Of a DNA stretch of 64,000 nt, positions 1 to 11,183 are shown piece by piece. Within the stretch, counting starts at the first letter, position 1; every line of letters begins with the position of its first letter. The notes under the pieces are model-generated. The model worked only from the letters and a program-made list of their open reading frames with translations. It did no database searches and was not told the DNA's origin. A program made the translations under genes and the position numbers. Origin of the DNA: Brachynemurus nebulosus (Eukaryota; Arthropoda; Insecta; Neuroptera; Myrmeleontidae); the NCBI GenBank assembly GCA_035578155.1, contig JAPWDM010000016.1:8165044-8229043 (forward strand), in the 5' to 3' direction.

Positions 1-42
1 TTCCTTAAAATGCGTTTGAAATGAGTCAACTTTTTGTTAATC

Positions 43-1284
43 TTAAACGCAGCAATTGTCGACCAATTTCCACAGAGCTCTACTATTATTACTTGCGTTA
101 TTTACCTGATGTTCATAATAATCTTTTTTTGCAATTTTAATTTCCCTCTTCAATTGTTTTTTAACATTTTCATAATTTGAAGTGAGTTTATCTTGGTCAG
201 TTTTATTTAAAAATATAAAATCTGTAGATTTCAAAATGTCATATAAATTTCTTTTATACTCCGATAATGTCTTGATAGATTGTGTAATCCACTTGTTATT
301 GTTTTTATTAATATTTTTAGCATGCAGACATTTTGGAAAACAGATGTCCATATAATATTGAAAAATTTCTAAAAATTTATCATAAATTAAATCTACATTG
401 TTAAAATTGTACAAGTTTAACGAATTATAAATATCAAACCAATTTTCTTTCTTAATTAGGAACATAAAATGTTCAATGTTTTGTTTACTAAAAATTCTCT
501 TAAATAATAACAGGTTATTGTCATTTTGTGTATCATTATTAAAAATACATTCAATATACAGATGATCTGAAAGACCTAAATCAAATGTTTCAAAACCAGA
601 ACATTCGAGATTAGTTAATATATTATCTACTACCGTGCCACTGGCAGGTCGCGTCGGTATTTTCTGATTTAAAATATTTAAATTAAAAACGTTACAGATA
701 TTAATAAAATCATTTTTTTCGCTAGAATTCCCTAGCATGTCAACATTAAAATCCCCACATACGATTACCTGGTACTTATTCTTCTTTAAAAAGATTTCGT
801 CAAAACACGTTTCTAACAAATTAAAACTAGTTTTACAGTCACTATCTGGTGTTCGATAAAAAGATAATATTATAATGTTTTTATTCCCCACTTGTATTTT
901 TATAGCACATATTTCAAATATTTTGTCAATACATTCTACACTTAAATTGTAGATATCAACTTTTCCTTCATAAGTAGATGAAACATATAATGCCACACCA
1001 CCATGTGCAAAAGTTTTCCTACAGTAATAACTGACTAAATTATAACCTTCAATATGAAGTTGTACCGGATTAACGGCCCAATGTTCTACTATTGATATTA
1101 CATCCGGCTTGTCATTTCTGTCCAAAAAAATTTCTAGTTCATCATTTGCTGTGTTTAAACATTGTGTATTGAAATGTGATATTTTAAAATTCAAATTTGA
1201 ACACTGTATTTTATTTGGTTGTTCTTCATGGAGTGAATGCCCCAGTCTTTTTTCTGGGAAAAAAATACCGGTTAATAGTAACAT
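43..1284 (-). pseudogene. LINE ORF2, apurinic endonuclease domain (partial)
   Basis: The endonuclease/exonuclease/phosphatase (EEP) domain of a LINE ORF2, which nicks target DNA for target-primed reverse transcription. Visible motifs in order are HFNTQCL near the N-terminus, VEHW, HGGVALYV, the catalytic GDFNVDM and the C-terminal SDHLYI. After the domain comes a basic helical linker ending in ALWKLVDN. The open frame extends up to 1395, but the ATG at 1282-1284, just before LLLTGIFFPEK, is a better start because the upstream part overlaps ORF1. An in-frame TAA at 43-45 ends it before any reverse transcriptase. A neighbouring frame stays open to the window edge, which suggests a frameshift near base 50 in an otherwise longer ORF2. 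Confidence 0.75.
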
Positions 1285-2020
1285 ATTGTGGCCACATATC
1301 AGGATTATAAAGATCAGCCTGTAGTTCAAATGGGGCCTCAATTTTAAAGCTCCAAGCCCTACTATCTTCATTGTTATTAATCGCTTCACAAGCAATGTTA
1401 GCTGCAGGACGCTGCTCTAAGATATGACTTTTTACATCTTCTGGTGTAGTACCTTTTCTAACGTTTCCAATATAAATATATACTTTTTTTTCAACACCTT
1501 TGAAATTGGATGTTTCATTATTGGTAGCTTTTCCAATAACAATTTGGCGCCGTCGTCGTCTTGATATTACTTCAGTGAAGTTTCCATCAACATTTTCGGG
1601 CTGTATTTCTAATTCGGTGTGATTCTGTTCCTTGGTTTGATCGTGTTTTTCATCTTTAGATGTTGCTGGCAGTTTGTCCAATTTTTCTTCATTATTTCTT
1701 ATTTTAGATTTATTCGTCTGCGTATCAGTTTTCAAATTAACTTTATCCTGTTTCGGTAAAGTTACTTTATGATCAGCCGTAGTAACTGTCATTACAGCAT
1801 TGTTTTGACATCCACAATAATTTTCATTTTTTAATAAGACTGCTTTAACCTCATTTAGTTCATTCAAAATCGGTTTTATAGCTGTTTCTACCGCCACTGA
1901 CACTAATTTTTGGAAAAATTCACCAAATTCGTCACTATTAATTAAATCTTTAAACATTTCTACAGAATTTAAACTGTCTTCCTTATGTTTATTCTTTTTT
2001 TGAGCAGAGCGTGTTGTCAT
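1226..2020 (-). CDS. LINE ORF1 nucleic-acid-binding protein
   Basis: ORF1 of the same LINE. The open frame begins at 2137, but the ATG at 2018-2020 (MTTRSAQKKNK) is the likely start, giving about 264 residues. The N-terminal half has a predicted helical stretch (FKDLINSDEFGEFFQKL) and then a charged Lys/Glu/Asn-rich linker. An arginine cluster, ISRRRRRQ, precedes a globular C-terminal part beginning KKVYIYIGNV and ending MWPQYVTINRYFFPRKK, which resembles the RRM-like or zinc-knuckle-associated C-terminal domain of insect Jockey/CR1 ORF1 proteins. No CCHC knuckle is visible. The known role of ORF1 is to package element RNA. No internal stops are seen, so the copy is not very old. Confidence 0.65.
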   Translation of the reverse strand: MTTRSAQKKNKHKEDSLNSVEMFKDLINSDEFGEFFQKLVSVAVETAIKPILNELNEVKAVLLKNENYCGCQNNAVMTVTTADHKVTLPKQDKVNLKTDTQTNKSKIRNNEEKLDKLPATSKDEKHDQTKEQNHTELEIQPENVDGNFTEVISRRRRRQIVIGKATNNETSNFKGVEKKVYIYIGNVRKGTTPEDVKSHILEQRPAANIACEAINNNEDSRAWSFKIEAPFELQADLYNPDMWPQYVTINRYFFPRKKTGAFTP

Positions 2021-2240
2021 ATTCACCATATTGAATATATTCGCCAAGACCGACGCACAATACTGGCACATTATGATTCCTTTAAATAACATCAGGCAAA
2101 AATTTAAACGGGATTTTATTGTCCTTTTAGGGCGCATAGGATCTGGTTCAAATTTTCGCTGGTTGTTACTATGAGTCGAGGTAACAAGACGTTAAGCCAA
2201 CGGAAAATAGACGGCTGGCCGTTTTTCCGATATTTTGATT

Positions 2241-5200
2241 CTAATTTACGATAACTGATGTATGTGTTGCAGCTATATTGTCAAAACCGTTTTATTATAA
2301 TAACGCTAGTCAAATTATAAAAAAACCAAATATTGTCAACTGATGTTGTCTTTTACAATACACCTAATAAATTTCAGTGCTATTATAATTTCGCTAGACT
2401 TATTTAGAGAAATTGTGAAGTTTGAAATTAATTGGTATCAAAACTACTAAACCGATCTCAATAAAATTTAGTAGAAATATTTTATGGCTTAGAATAACTG
2501 ATAGGATAATTTATATGTTGGGTGAAGGTTCCTGCGGGATATTTTTACGAAACTAATTAGTGTAAAACTACAAAATTGATTTCAATTAAATTTAGTAAGG
2601 ACATTTTTATACTTGGAATAACAGAAAGGAAATTTTTATCCCGACTAAAGGCTCCTGAGGGATACAAAATAAATTATTCAGTCAGGTCAAAATTACTGAA
2701 GCGATTTCAGTTTGATTTCGTATATAAAGTTATACACTTTGGAATAACTGATAGAAACATTTTTATCCCAGTTAAGAGTTCCAGTGGGACACAGACTAAA
2801 TTCTTGAGTCACCTCAAAATTATTGAATGCATGTCAATTAAATTTGATTTAGATACGTATTTATATGATATGCTTTTTAATAACTAACCGTTTTTGAAAG
2901 TTCGTTTGAAAATTCCGTTTGAAGGTTCCTATCGCCTACTATTACGAGAGGAAATAATACCAAAACTACTGAAACAATTTTAATCAAATTTAGTATTGGC
3001 ATATACCTTAAAATAATAAATATATGGTATACTTTTTATACAGGTTGAAGATTCCCGTGGGAAATGAGCTACTATTTCATAAATTAATTATTAATGTTGA
3101 TTTTCTTTAGATTGTTTATTGATTGACTAAAGAATTTAGAAATAATATTAAATTGCTGCTCCGTTTTTTCCGAGATATCGTTCGGTAGGAACATGGAATT
3201 TATTTTAATTATATCAAAGCGGTTGAACTACTTTATTGTGAATTAATATGTACGATAGTTTTATCCCGGTTTTCTAAAGGAAAAACCGTACACATAATAA
3301 GATTTCAATTTAAAATATTTTTCAGCTTTTTATTATTAGCTTGAGCTTTTTATTATTAGCTCTAGTAAAATTTTCATTAAGGGGTAGTCTAGGGTTTACA
3401 GCTCAGATACTAATCTGGTTTATATCTCTGATGAGTCTTCCCATGACATACAAATTAAAATTCTTGTACTGTGAAGGACATCAGGGTTTTCTTTTGAAAT
3501 TCACATAAAAATATCTGATTTATAGCATACGGATTGAGAGATAGAAATCAAACAATAGCATTCACTTAAAAAATCATAAAACTATGTATTTAAAAAAAAA
3601 AGTATTCTTCATCCGTTATGTTGAACTGCCCCATACCATATGTTCAAAATTTATATTTAAAGATCGACTAGACCGGTGAGGGTGTTTGGATCATTGCACG
3701 AAAAATTTACAAAACCATAAAATAATAAAATTATTATTATATTATATACTTGACATAAGAGAAAAACGTGACAAACTGATCAAGTTCTATTTAATTTTAA
3801 TTGTTCGGAAATTACTATGTAGCTATACCTCATTTCAAATACAATTGATCCTGAGTTATCGTTAAAAAATTAAGTAATTCTTATATTCGAAATAAATCAA
3901 TATTCTATTCTTTTCTAAAAACAAACTGCAAATTTAAAATTTACGTAAATTCAATAATAAAAGAGATAAAACCATGAAAACAGAAATTATTTAAATTCAG
4001 TGATGAAGCATGGTTAAATGTAAGTGAAATGAATTTGAATGTAAGTATTTGAAATGTAAGTATTTGAATTTGAATATAGGTTAAGTATACAATACAACTT
4101 TTGTATGTAATGATTAGTTTATTTCCCACGGGGACCTTTCGTATCCATATTCCACAGAATCGTTTAGTCGGGATACGCACTATGCCACCAGCTATTCCAA
4201 AGCATGTGAGCGTCAGTACTGAATAGAATTGAAATCGTTTGCCTAGTTTTGACGTTATTGAACAATTTATTAGGTTTCCCATGGGAACCTATAATCGGGA
4301 TAAAAATTTCCTGTTTGTTATTCCAAAATATACAAGCATTCATATCAAATTTGATTGAAATGGAATCAGTAGTTTTGACATTAATTAGTTTCATATTCAT
4401 ATCCCTTAGGAACTTTCAATCGGGATACAAACTATCCCAGCAGTTACTCTAAATCCAAATTAAATTTAATTGAAATCTGCTCAATAGTTCTGACGTGATT
4501 GAATAATTTATTTGGTTTCCTGAGGGAATCCTTAATCAGGATGAAAATTATCCTATGTGTTGTTCCATAAGGTATAAGTATCCATACTAAAACTGAATGA
4601 AATCGTTTCAATAATTTTGGGCTGACTGAATAATTTATTTGGGAACCCATGGGAACCTATAATCGGGATAAACATTTTCTATTTGTTATTCCAAAGCATA
4701 AAGGTATTCATACCAAATTTGATTGAAATCGGTTTTGTAGTTTTGATACCACTTAGTTTCGTATTCATATCCTGTAGGAACCTTCAACCAGGATATAAAT
4801 TATCCTATTAATTATTCTAAACCATATAAGTATCCCCACAAAATTTTATTGAAATAGGCTTAGTAGTAAAGACATTATTTATTTTAGTATTCACAACCCA
4901 CGGAAACTTTTAAAGGGAATAAAAATTTCTTATCGGTTACTCCAAAGCATATTTATGTAAATATCTAAACTTACAAAATCGATTCAGTAGTTTTTTGACA
5001 TCATTAGTTTCGTATTCATATCATGTTTACTTTTACAATACATATTTTCCTATAAGCTGATTTGGTTATATTGCCAAAAAGCATTACACTTCACAATTTC
5101 TCTAAATGAGTCTAGCGAAATTATAATAATACTAAAATTTACTAGGTGTATTGTAAGAGACAACATTAGTTGACAATATTTGGTTTTTTTATAATTTGAC

Positions 5201-5275
5201 TAGAGTTATTATAATAAAACGGTTTTGACAATATAGCTGCAACATATGCACTATTCAAAATTTAGCAATTTTTAT
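2241..5275. mobile_element. Foldback-type DNA element with arrays of subrepeats in inverted arms
   Basis: The outer ~180 bases (2241-2430) are the reverse complement of 5085-5275, with many small differences; GCAGCTATATTGTC at 2270-2283 pairs with GACAATATAGCTGC at 5227-5240. Inside each terminus is an array of degenerate ~125-bp units. Units begin near 2437, 2562, 2687, 2812 and 2958 on the left in direct orientation. On the right, inverted units recur near 4230, 4352, 4470, 4595, 4723, 4848 and 4975. Each unit carries a conserved run like GATTTCAATTAAATTT and a shared 'gggAtAAAaATtt' box. The unique centre is about 3080-4100. No transposase ORF is seen, so it is non-autonomous. The layout matches foldback/Galileo-like transposons. 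Confidence 0.8.
3080..4110. other. Centre of the foldback element, non-coding
   Basis: AT-rich sequence between the two inverted arms. A 21-bp direct duplication (tttttattattagcttgagc-like) lies at 3329-3362. No ORF with codon-like composition is seen, and no transposase motif. Confidence 0.5.
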
Positions 5276-6590
5276 ATTTCATTTTTTACTTTCCAATATT
5301 TAAGGTGCGAAAAATTTTCTAAATTTTTCTTGTATATTAGTTTATTAGTTGTATGAAGGTACGATGTGGATCTCAAAACGCTAAGTCTTGTCAGTTTTGT
5401 TATTTTTCCGTTTTATTTTGGAGCAAAAACATTAGATGATTTTGGTTTATTCAATATGTTGTGAGTACGTACGTAGTATAAACGAAACGTGATGTTGGTA
5501 GTTCAATTAATCGATATGTGCTAACTGTTCGGCTGTTCAAATATCGTTTTGTTATTCTCAAATAATATTTTTAACGCATGGTGTTGACGCTGCGATTTTT
5601 TTCTGCTAGTTTTTTTCTGCTAAAAACACCATCGTTAAATTTTAGGTAGTTAAAAGTAATAGCGCCTTCGTATTAGTTTTTGACGCTCCTCCTATTTGCT
5701 TTTGGCGCCCCTCTCAAAGTGGCGCCCGGGTCATGATAGTACCCCTTGCACCCCCCTTGCTACGCCACTGCTCTATATATAGTATATAGGTATAATATGC
5801 AAAATACAGAACTAAAATTAATTCTTGAATAAAAGATTTTAATCTTGTTCTTAGATAATAAAAGTTTTAGAAGAAAACAAACTAAATATATATTTAATTT
5901 TTAAAGAAATAATTTTATTCAGCTATTTCATAACAGTAAATAGAATTTAATTTTCTAGATAAAAAGCAAAATAGTTAAAAATTATTGATTATGTATAACG
6001 CAATTACATTAATTTAGTGAACAAAATGTTTGATACATTTATGAGATAGAAATATGAGATATTGTGCTAATGATATAGTTGCCTCTAATTGAGAAAGTCA
6101 CTGGTAAAGGGAGAGACAGTTGACGAGACTAGGATCCCTCAAAGAGTGTTTCAACACCTACTCTTTCCACCGAGCTTTTCCGGAGTATTCAGTACACAAT
6201 AATAAGAACTATACAATTAATTTAATAATCCGTAACAGTGTTGGGGTATATAATATCTTCGACTGGAGGGGGGACCATAAATAGTATTATTTTACTGAAA
6301 ATATGTACATCTGTTTTGAACTAGAGATACATATAAACAAATAGCTTATAATTAGACCGGGATATAATAACAGAAAACCTTCAAAGTGTTTGCAAAATTA
6401 TCATTTAATTTTTTCAGCTGATATTAAGGAAAAACAAAAAGGTCGTGCATCTGGAGCACAGAACACTAGAAGCCAACTAATATCAAAAAAGTGTAATTCG
6501 CTTAGAGCCGTTTGTAGGCCTGTCATAGCTTAAGGCATATAGTCAGTCAGTGTCCGTCGCCGAACGCACAGTGCATTGTAATACATTGTT
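5276..6590. other. AT-rich non-coding stretch with one transposon-end-like motif
   Basis: No convincing coding region. The segment 5640-5770 is GC-richer and ends in GCTACGCCACTG (5759-5770), read on the minus strand as CAGTGGCGTAGC. That form is common at ends of hAT-type elements. No matching opposite terminus was found in the window, so this is at most a solo end. The rest is unremarkable AT-rich sequence. Confidence 0.4.
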
Positions 6591-6596
6591 AGACAT

Positions 6597-7448
6597 TTGT
6601 TCAACTGTTTTACAAATGATTTAGTAGAATATGTCCGTGGTGACAAGATTTTAATGTATGCTGATGACATAACAATTGTAATAACAGCATCTTCATTGTA
6701 TAAAGCTGAAAAAAAAGTTAAGGAAACGGTTAACGATTTTAAATTATGGTGCCAAAGAAATCAACTTATAATAAACTTGGAAAAGACTACATGTGTCAAT
6801 TTTAAAATAAGAGAAGCAATCGTATCACTGAATCTTCCATTTGAAATAAAATTAACAAGGTACTCAAAAATACTAGGTATCTATATTGATGATACCCTTA
6901 AATGGACGACACAAGTATCCGAAGTTTGTAAAAAGCTGAACAAATATTACTTCCAAATAAAACAGCTAAAGGACTTTTTCGAACCAGCAAAATTACGTGT
7001 TATCTATAATGCCTTTGTTTACTTAAGTCTTAAATATGGAGTAATAAACTGGGGTAGATCATCTGAGAGCAGACGTGCTTTTATTATTCAGAAACGTATA
7101 TTACGAATAATATATGATTTAAAGAGATTAGATTCCTGCAAGCCAATTTTTTTGGAAAATAAAATTTTTACATTTTACGCAATATATGCCTTTGAATTGC
7201 TTAAAATAATGAACGAATATAATCACTTTGACGTCACGGATGAGAAACATTACAATACAAGATATTCACAGACAACAATAGTACATAATACTAGTTTTTA
7301 TGAAAAATCACCAGTATATACCGGACATTTAATTTTTAGGAAATTACCACCTCATATTAGAAATGAGAAAAATAAAAATAAATTTAAAAAACTGTTAAAA
7401 CTCCATTTAATTGAAAGTGTACCATATAGTATAAATGACTTACTATAA
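6597..7448 (+). pseudogene. CR1/Jockey-type LINE, C-terminal half of reverse transcriptase
   Basis: 5'-truncated ORF2 fragment of 283 residues with no upstream Met in frame; it enters at palm motif C. Motif YADDITI lies near residue 21. It is followed by the post-palm segment with LGIYIDD and LKYGVINWG, and the thumb/C-terminal region ending in KLHLIESVPY. The stop at 7446-7448 is followed by about 80 bases and then an (ATT)n tail at 7528-7553, so the 3' end looks natural. The catalytic aspartates in the visible motif are intact, but motifs 0-B are missing. It may belong to the same superfamily as the element at 1-2240, on the opposite strand. Confidence 0.75.
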
Positions 7449-7527
7449 TTATTGTTAATTGTATTATTATCTAATTGTTATATGACGTATTGTATCCTAT
7501 TTCTTGGGTCTACACAATAAATAAATA

Positions 7528-7553
7528 TTATTATTATTATTACTATTATTATT
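7528..7553. repeat. (ATT)n tail of the LINE fragment
   Basis: An imperfect ATT repeat directly downstream of the LINE 3' UTR; the likely 3' tail of the insertion. Confidence 0.6.
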
Positions 7554-7750
7554 GTTAGTTGAACTGCACACGTTTCTCTCTCTGGTAATACGTGTGTTGT
7601 AGTAGTGTGTGTGAATACGCACACAGAAGCAAACATTAAGCCAATACCACTGCAAACAGTGTGTATCTATCCAACATAGTGGGGAGATTTTACATCACAA
7701 ACTCATTACAAGTGGAACAGAAACATAGACATTCTAGTTTGACCCCTTAA

Positions 7751-8704
7751 TCTGGAGGTCTTCTTCTTTGCATAAAAAAATCTAGAAAATTTTTAGTTAA
7801 AACTTTGGATGTAACAGAAAATTGGATAGTTGTAAGAATTCAAAGTGACGTGGAAAAAATTATTATAGGTGTAGTGTACTTTAAACCAAGTTTAGATATT
7901 TCACAACCGCTGGAATTGTTGCAAAATGTATTTAACTTAATCAACAGTAAATATAGTGATTACGTGTGCGTAATTGGGGGCGATTATAATTGTAGAATTG
8001 GTCAACTTAATCAATTAGACGATAATGTGCTAGAAAACTTTAAGTTAAGTGCTAAGAGAAGCTCTTTGGATAATATTTGTAATAATAAAGGTAGTAAGTT
8101 AATGGAATTTATGGAGCATAATGAATTTATAAATATTAATGGAAGATCATCAAATGATAATCCTGCCCAATTCACTTTTCTTGGTACACAGGGTAAATCT
8201 GTGATTGACTTAGTTTTCTGTAATTTTTGGAGCTTGAGTAAAATAACAGACCTTAAGGTTTTTGACTGGATAAACGGTTCTCACCATTTTCCAGTTTCAT
8301 TACACATATCCTCCGACACTTACGATAAAAAAAATAGTAGGAATAATAATAAAATATTAAATAAACAAGTATATTTTAAGTAGGACGATAATCTAGCGTT
8401 GAGTTATTATACAAGTATGGAAATGTCTAGTAGAATTCATATTAGCAGTAATATAACAGTAAATGAAATGTGCACAAACTTAGAAAATGCTATTAAAGAA
8501 TTAGCTTGCCAGTTCAGAATGCAAAAAGAAAGATTAATTTACAATAGCGATTTTAGAATATTTCATAATAAGTGGTTTGATCAGGAATGTAAAGATAAAA
8601 AATGTAATGTAAAACAATTATTGAAACTATGCAAATATGACAATTTTAAAAATGATGAACAAGTAAACAGTTATCACGAAATTAAAAACAATATAAAATA
8701 TTAG
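7751..8704 (+). pseudogene. LINE ORF2 endonuclease fragment, frameshifted
   Basis: A coding remnant of an EEP endonuclease open from 7751, because the preceding codon at 7748-7750 is TAA. Visible motifs are SGGLLLCIKK near the start, the catalytic GGDYNC, VIDLVFCN and SHHFPV, where the usual SDH is changed to SHH. A stop at 8381-8383 and a frame change lead into a second segment at 8399-8704 that continues the post-endonuclease linker (KWFDQECK). Reverse transcriptase is absent on both sides. The altered SDH and the frame break mark it as dead. Confidence 0.65.
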
Positions 8705-9082
8705 TTAAAGGAAAGAAAATTAATCATCAAAAACAAATGATCAAAATATTCTATATCTATAGTTTATTATTAATACTGTAATTTAATTAATGATGTGGAA
8801 TTACATACGTCATACAATTGATGTTTATACACTACTGAATATTATGAAATTTCATTCTTCTTGATGTATTTTGCAGAATGTGTGAATATGAAACGCAGTT
8901 GTATGCAAAACGCATACATAATAGTACAAAACTTTTATTAATTAAAAGAAAATATTTACACACCCTGCAATTATGGGCAGCAAGTAATAATTTAAATAGT
9001 TTAAAAATTTAATTGTGAATACTTATGTAATATAATACCAACCTCTCTCCGGTAATGTAAAACTTTTTACTTTAAATACAGA
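8705..9082. other. AT-rich spacer, nothing recognised
   Basis: No coding potential, terminal repeats or tandem array seen between the LINE fragment and the first TTA tract. Confidence 0.5.
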
Positions 9083-9106
9083 ATTATTATTAATTATTAT
9101 TATTAT
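9083..9106. repeat. (ATT)n tract, left border of the LINE array
   Basis: Interrupted ATT repeat touching the 3' end of the truncated copy A1. Confidence 0.85.
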
Positions 9107-10940
9107 AGACTTTTACGCCAACCTGACACTCACTACTCAATAGGACAATACTGGGTAACATTCACCTATACCGGCATTATGCAAAATATTAGGCTCTGTG
9201 GAAGGGTAATCTGCCAAACCAATCCGTAAAAGTACCGTAGTACCGTAATTCACGGACGGGTTTGTCACATCACTCCTTATATTGTTCTTATTGATGCTTG
9301 AAACGAGGTGTTATGCGTCTATTTTGGTGTACACTGGGTCGTACGACGAAACTTTTGTGGGAGCGTAGATGTTGGCTCAATGACAGACGGCTGTGAAAGC
9401 CTAGTTCGTTTTCGTGTCCTCAGAGGATAGGTAGGATTAGGGACAGAGGGAAGGGAAAGGAATCGTTTGTGTTTGTATGTGTGGATGTGTTGTTCTATTT
9501 TACGTTTCTTGGTGTAAATGTGTTCTGGTTCATCAAATTGCTCATTAAGATCGGGTGTTCCTGGAATTGCGCGTTTAGATGGTACAGAGGTTGACGGACC
9601 TTGTGTGTTATTGAGTTGGGGAGAATTGTGCACCAGAGGGGTAACAGTGACGGTGCGGCAGTTGGTCGATCCTCCCTCTCCATCAGACGAATCTGGATCT
9701 GTATGTGTGTTAAGTGTTTGTGTTTCAGTGTTAGTGTATTGTGTGTTTATGTATGTGTGTTGTGTGTCTGTAAGATGAGTGTCAGTGTGTTGTTCGCTCA
9801 TTGTAGATGGCTCAGATGGAGTAGAGGCAGATCTTGTGCTTTCACATATCGCAGTCGGATTCGTATTACTGAAGAACTTCCGTACTATACGACACGTGTT
9901 TATGATCACTGCCCTTTGCATAGTGACATATGTGGATTTTGGGAGACCCAAGAGGGTCAAACTAGTGTGTAGTGTGTGTGGAATGACCCCGGTGGCACTG
10001 AGCACTATTGGAACAATATGGACATGTTCCATTCGCCATTGTTGTTTTATTTAGGCTGCGAAGTCAGTGTATTTATCCAATTTAACTGCGTGTGTTTTTT
10101 GTAAGTTGTGTGTATTTGGAACCGCAATATCGATCAGATAGGTTGTCTTAGTTTTTTTCATTACGAAGGTGATATCTGGTCGGTTATGATTTATGGTCTT
10201 ATCTGTAATAATCGACCGATCCCAGTAAAGTCTACAGGAGTTATTCTCCGCTGCTACTTTAGGTGTGAGCTTGTAGTAAGTTGTTTTATCGGTTATAAGG
10301 TGACGTTTAACCGCTAGTTTCTGGTATATAATTTTGCCAACCTGGTCGTGACGTTGTTTGTATTCAGACTGAGCGAGCTGAGTACAGGCAGCTGTAATAT
10401 GTTGAATTGTTTCCGGTTTGGAATGGCATCTCCGGCATGAGTCAGATGTTATTGACGAGTCACGAAGTATGTATTTTGAGCAATTCTTTGTATGAATTAC
10501 TTGATCTTGTATAGCCAGCATAAATCCTTCAGTCTCCGGGAAAAGACTTCCTTGACTCAACCAGGCGTGCGACGCTGCTTTGTCGACGTTACTCTGGTTA
10601 AGATCATGTGGATGTCTTCCATGTAGAGGCTTGCGGATCCATTGCTGGATTTTGTCCTCCTTCGTGACCAAGGGGCAAAAACTATCTGGCATTTCTGTGT
10701 GTGAGAGGCTTAATGGTGTGTATGCCTTGTCGGCTTGGATTATTACATTGTGTAGGTGTGATGTGTGTGTTTTGGTGTAAAAGTATTCTCGCAAGTTATG
10801 AACCTGTTTATTATGCATGTTCCTTATGTCTATAAGACCCCGACCCCCTTCGGCTCTTGGCAGCGACAGTCGTTCTATCGCTGCTTTGGAATGATGAATT
10901 CTGTATTTGGTCATAAGGACGCGGGTCTTTATCTCGATGT
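9107..10940 (-). mobile_element. R4/Dong-like LINE copy A1, 5'-truncated
   Basis: The 3' UTR (9107-9318) and the last ~540 codons match copies A2 and A3 closely. Homology stops at 10940, where CTCGATGTT runs into a TTA tract, so this is a 5'-truncated copy. It carries the endonuclease region but no reverse transcriptase palm. It shares its left and right TTA borders with the rest of the array. Confidence 0.9.
9319..10940 (-). pseudogene. Truncated A1 ORF: restriction-like endonuclease and C-terminal tail, one nonsense codon
   Basis: It reads in one frame apart from a TAA at 10051-10053, where A2 and A3 have a Glu codon (GAA), so a single substitution broke it. The upstream part (10054-10914) holds the CCHC group of the restriction-like endonuclease (CRRCHSKPETIQHITAAC) and the RPD...D nuclease motif. 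The part below 10051 is the polar, Thr/Ser-rich C-terminal tail. The stop falls just after the nuclease motifs, so the core domain would remain in the truncated product. Confidence 0.9.
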
Positions 10941-10976
10941 TATTATTCTTATTATTATTATATTATTATTATTATA
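10941..10976. repeat. (TTA)n tract between A1 and A2
   Basis: Interrupted TTA repeat that is both the 5' border of A1 and the 3' border of A2. Confidence 0.9.
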
Positions 10977-11183
10977 GACTTTTACGCCAACCTGGCGCTC
11001 ACTACTCAGTAGGACAGTACTGGGTAACATTCACCTATACCGGCATTATGCAAGGTATTAGGCTCTGTGGAAGGGTAATGTGCCAAACCAATCCGTAAAA
11101 GTACCGTAGTACATTCACGGACGGGTTTGTCACATCACTCCTTATAATGTTGTTGTTGTTGCTTGAAACGAGGTGTTATGCGT

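Larger units (their letters stand above)
1..2240 (-). mobile_element. CR1/Jockey-superfamily non-LTR retrotransposon, 5' part
   Basis: A minus-strand LINE with its 5' UTR near 2021-2240, ORF1 at 1226-2020 and the start of ORF2 at 43-1284. The two ORFs overlap by about 60 bases, as in many CR1/Jockey-type elements. The reverse transcriptase should lie to the left of the window and is not seen. The 5' side ends close to the terminal repeat of the foldback element starting near 2241, so the two insertions abut. The exact family is not determined; the superfamily call rests on the ORF1/ORF2 layout and the type of endonuclease. Confidence 0.75.
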
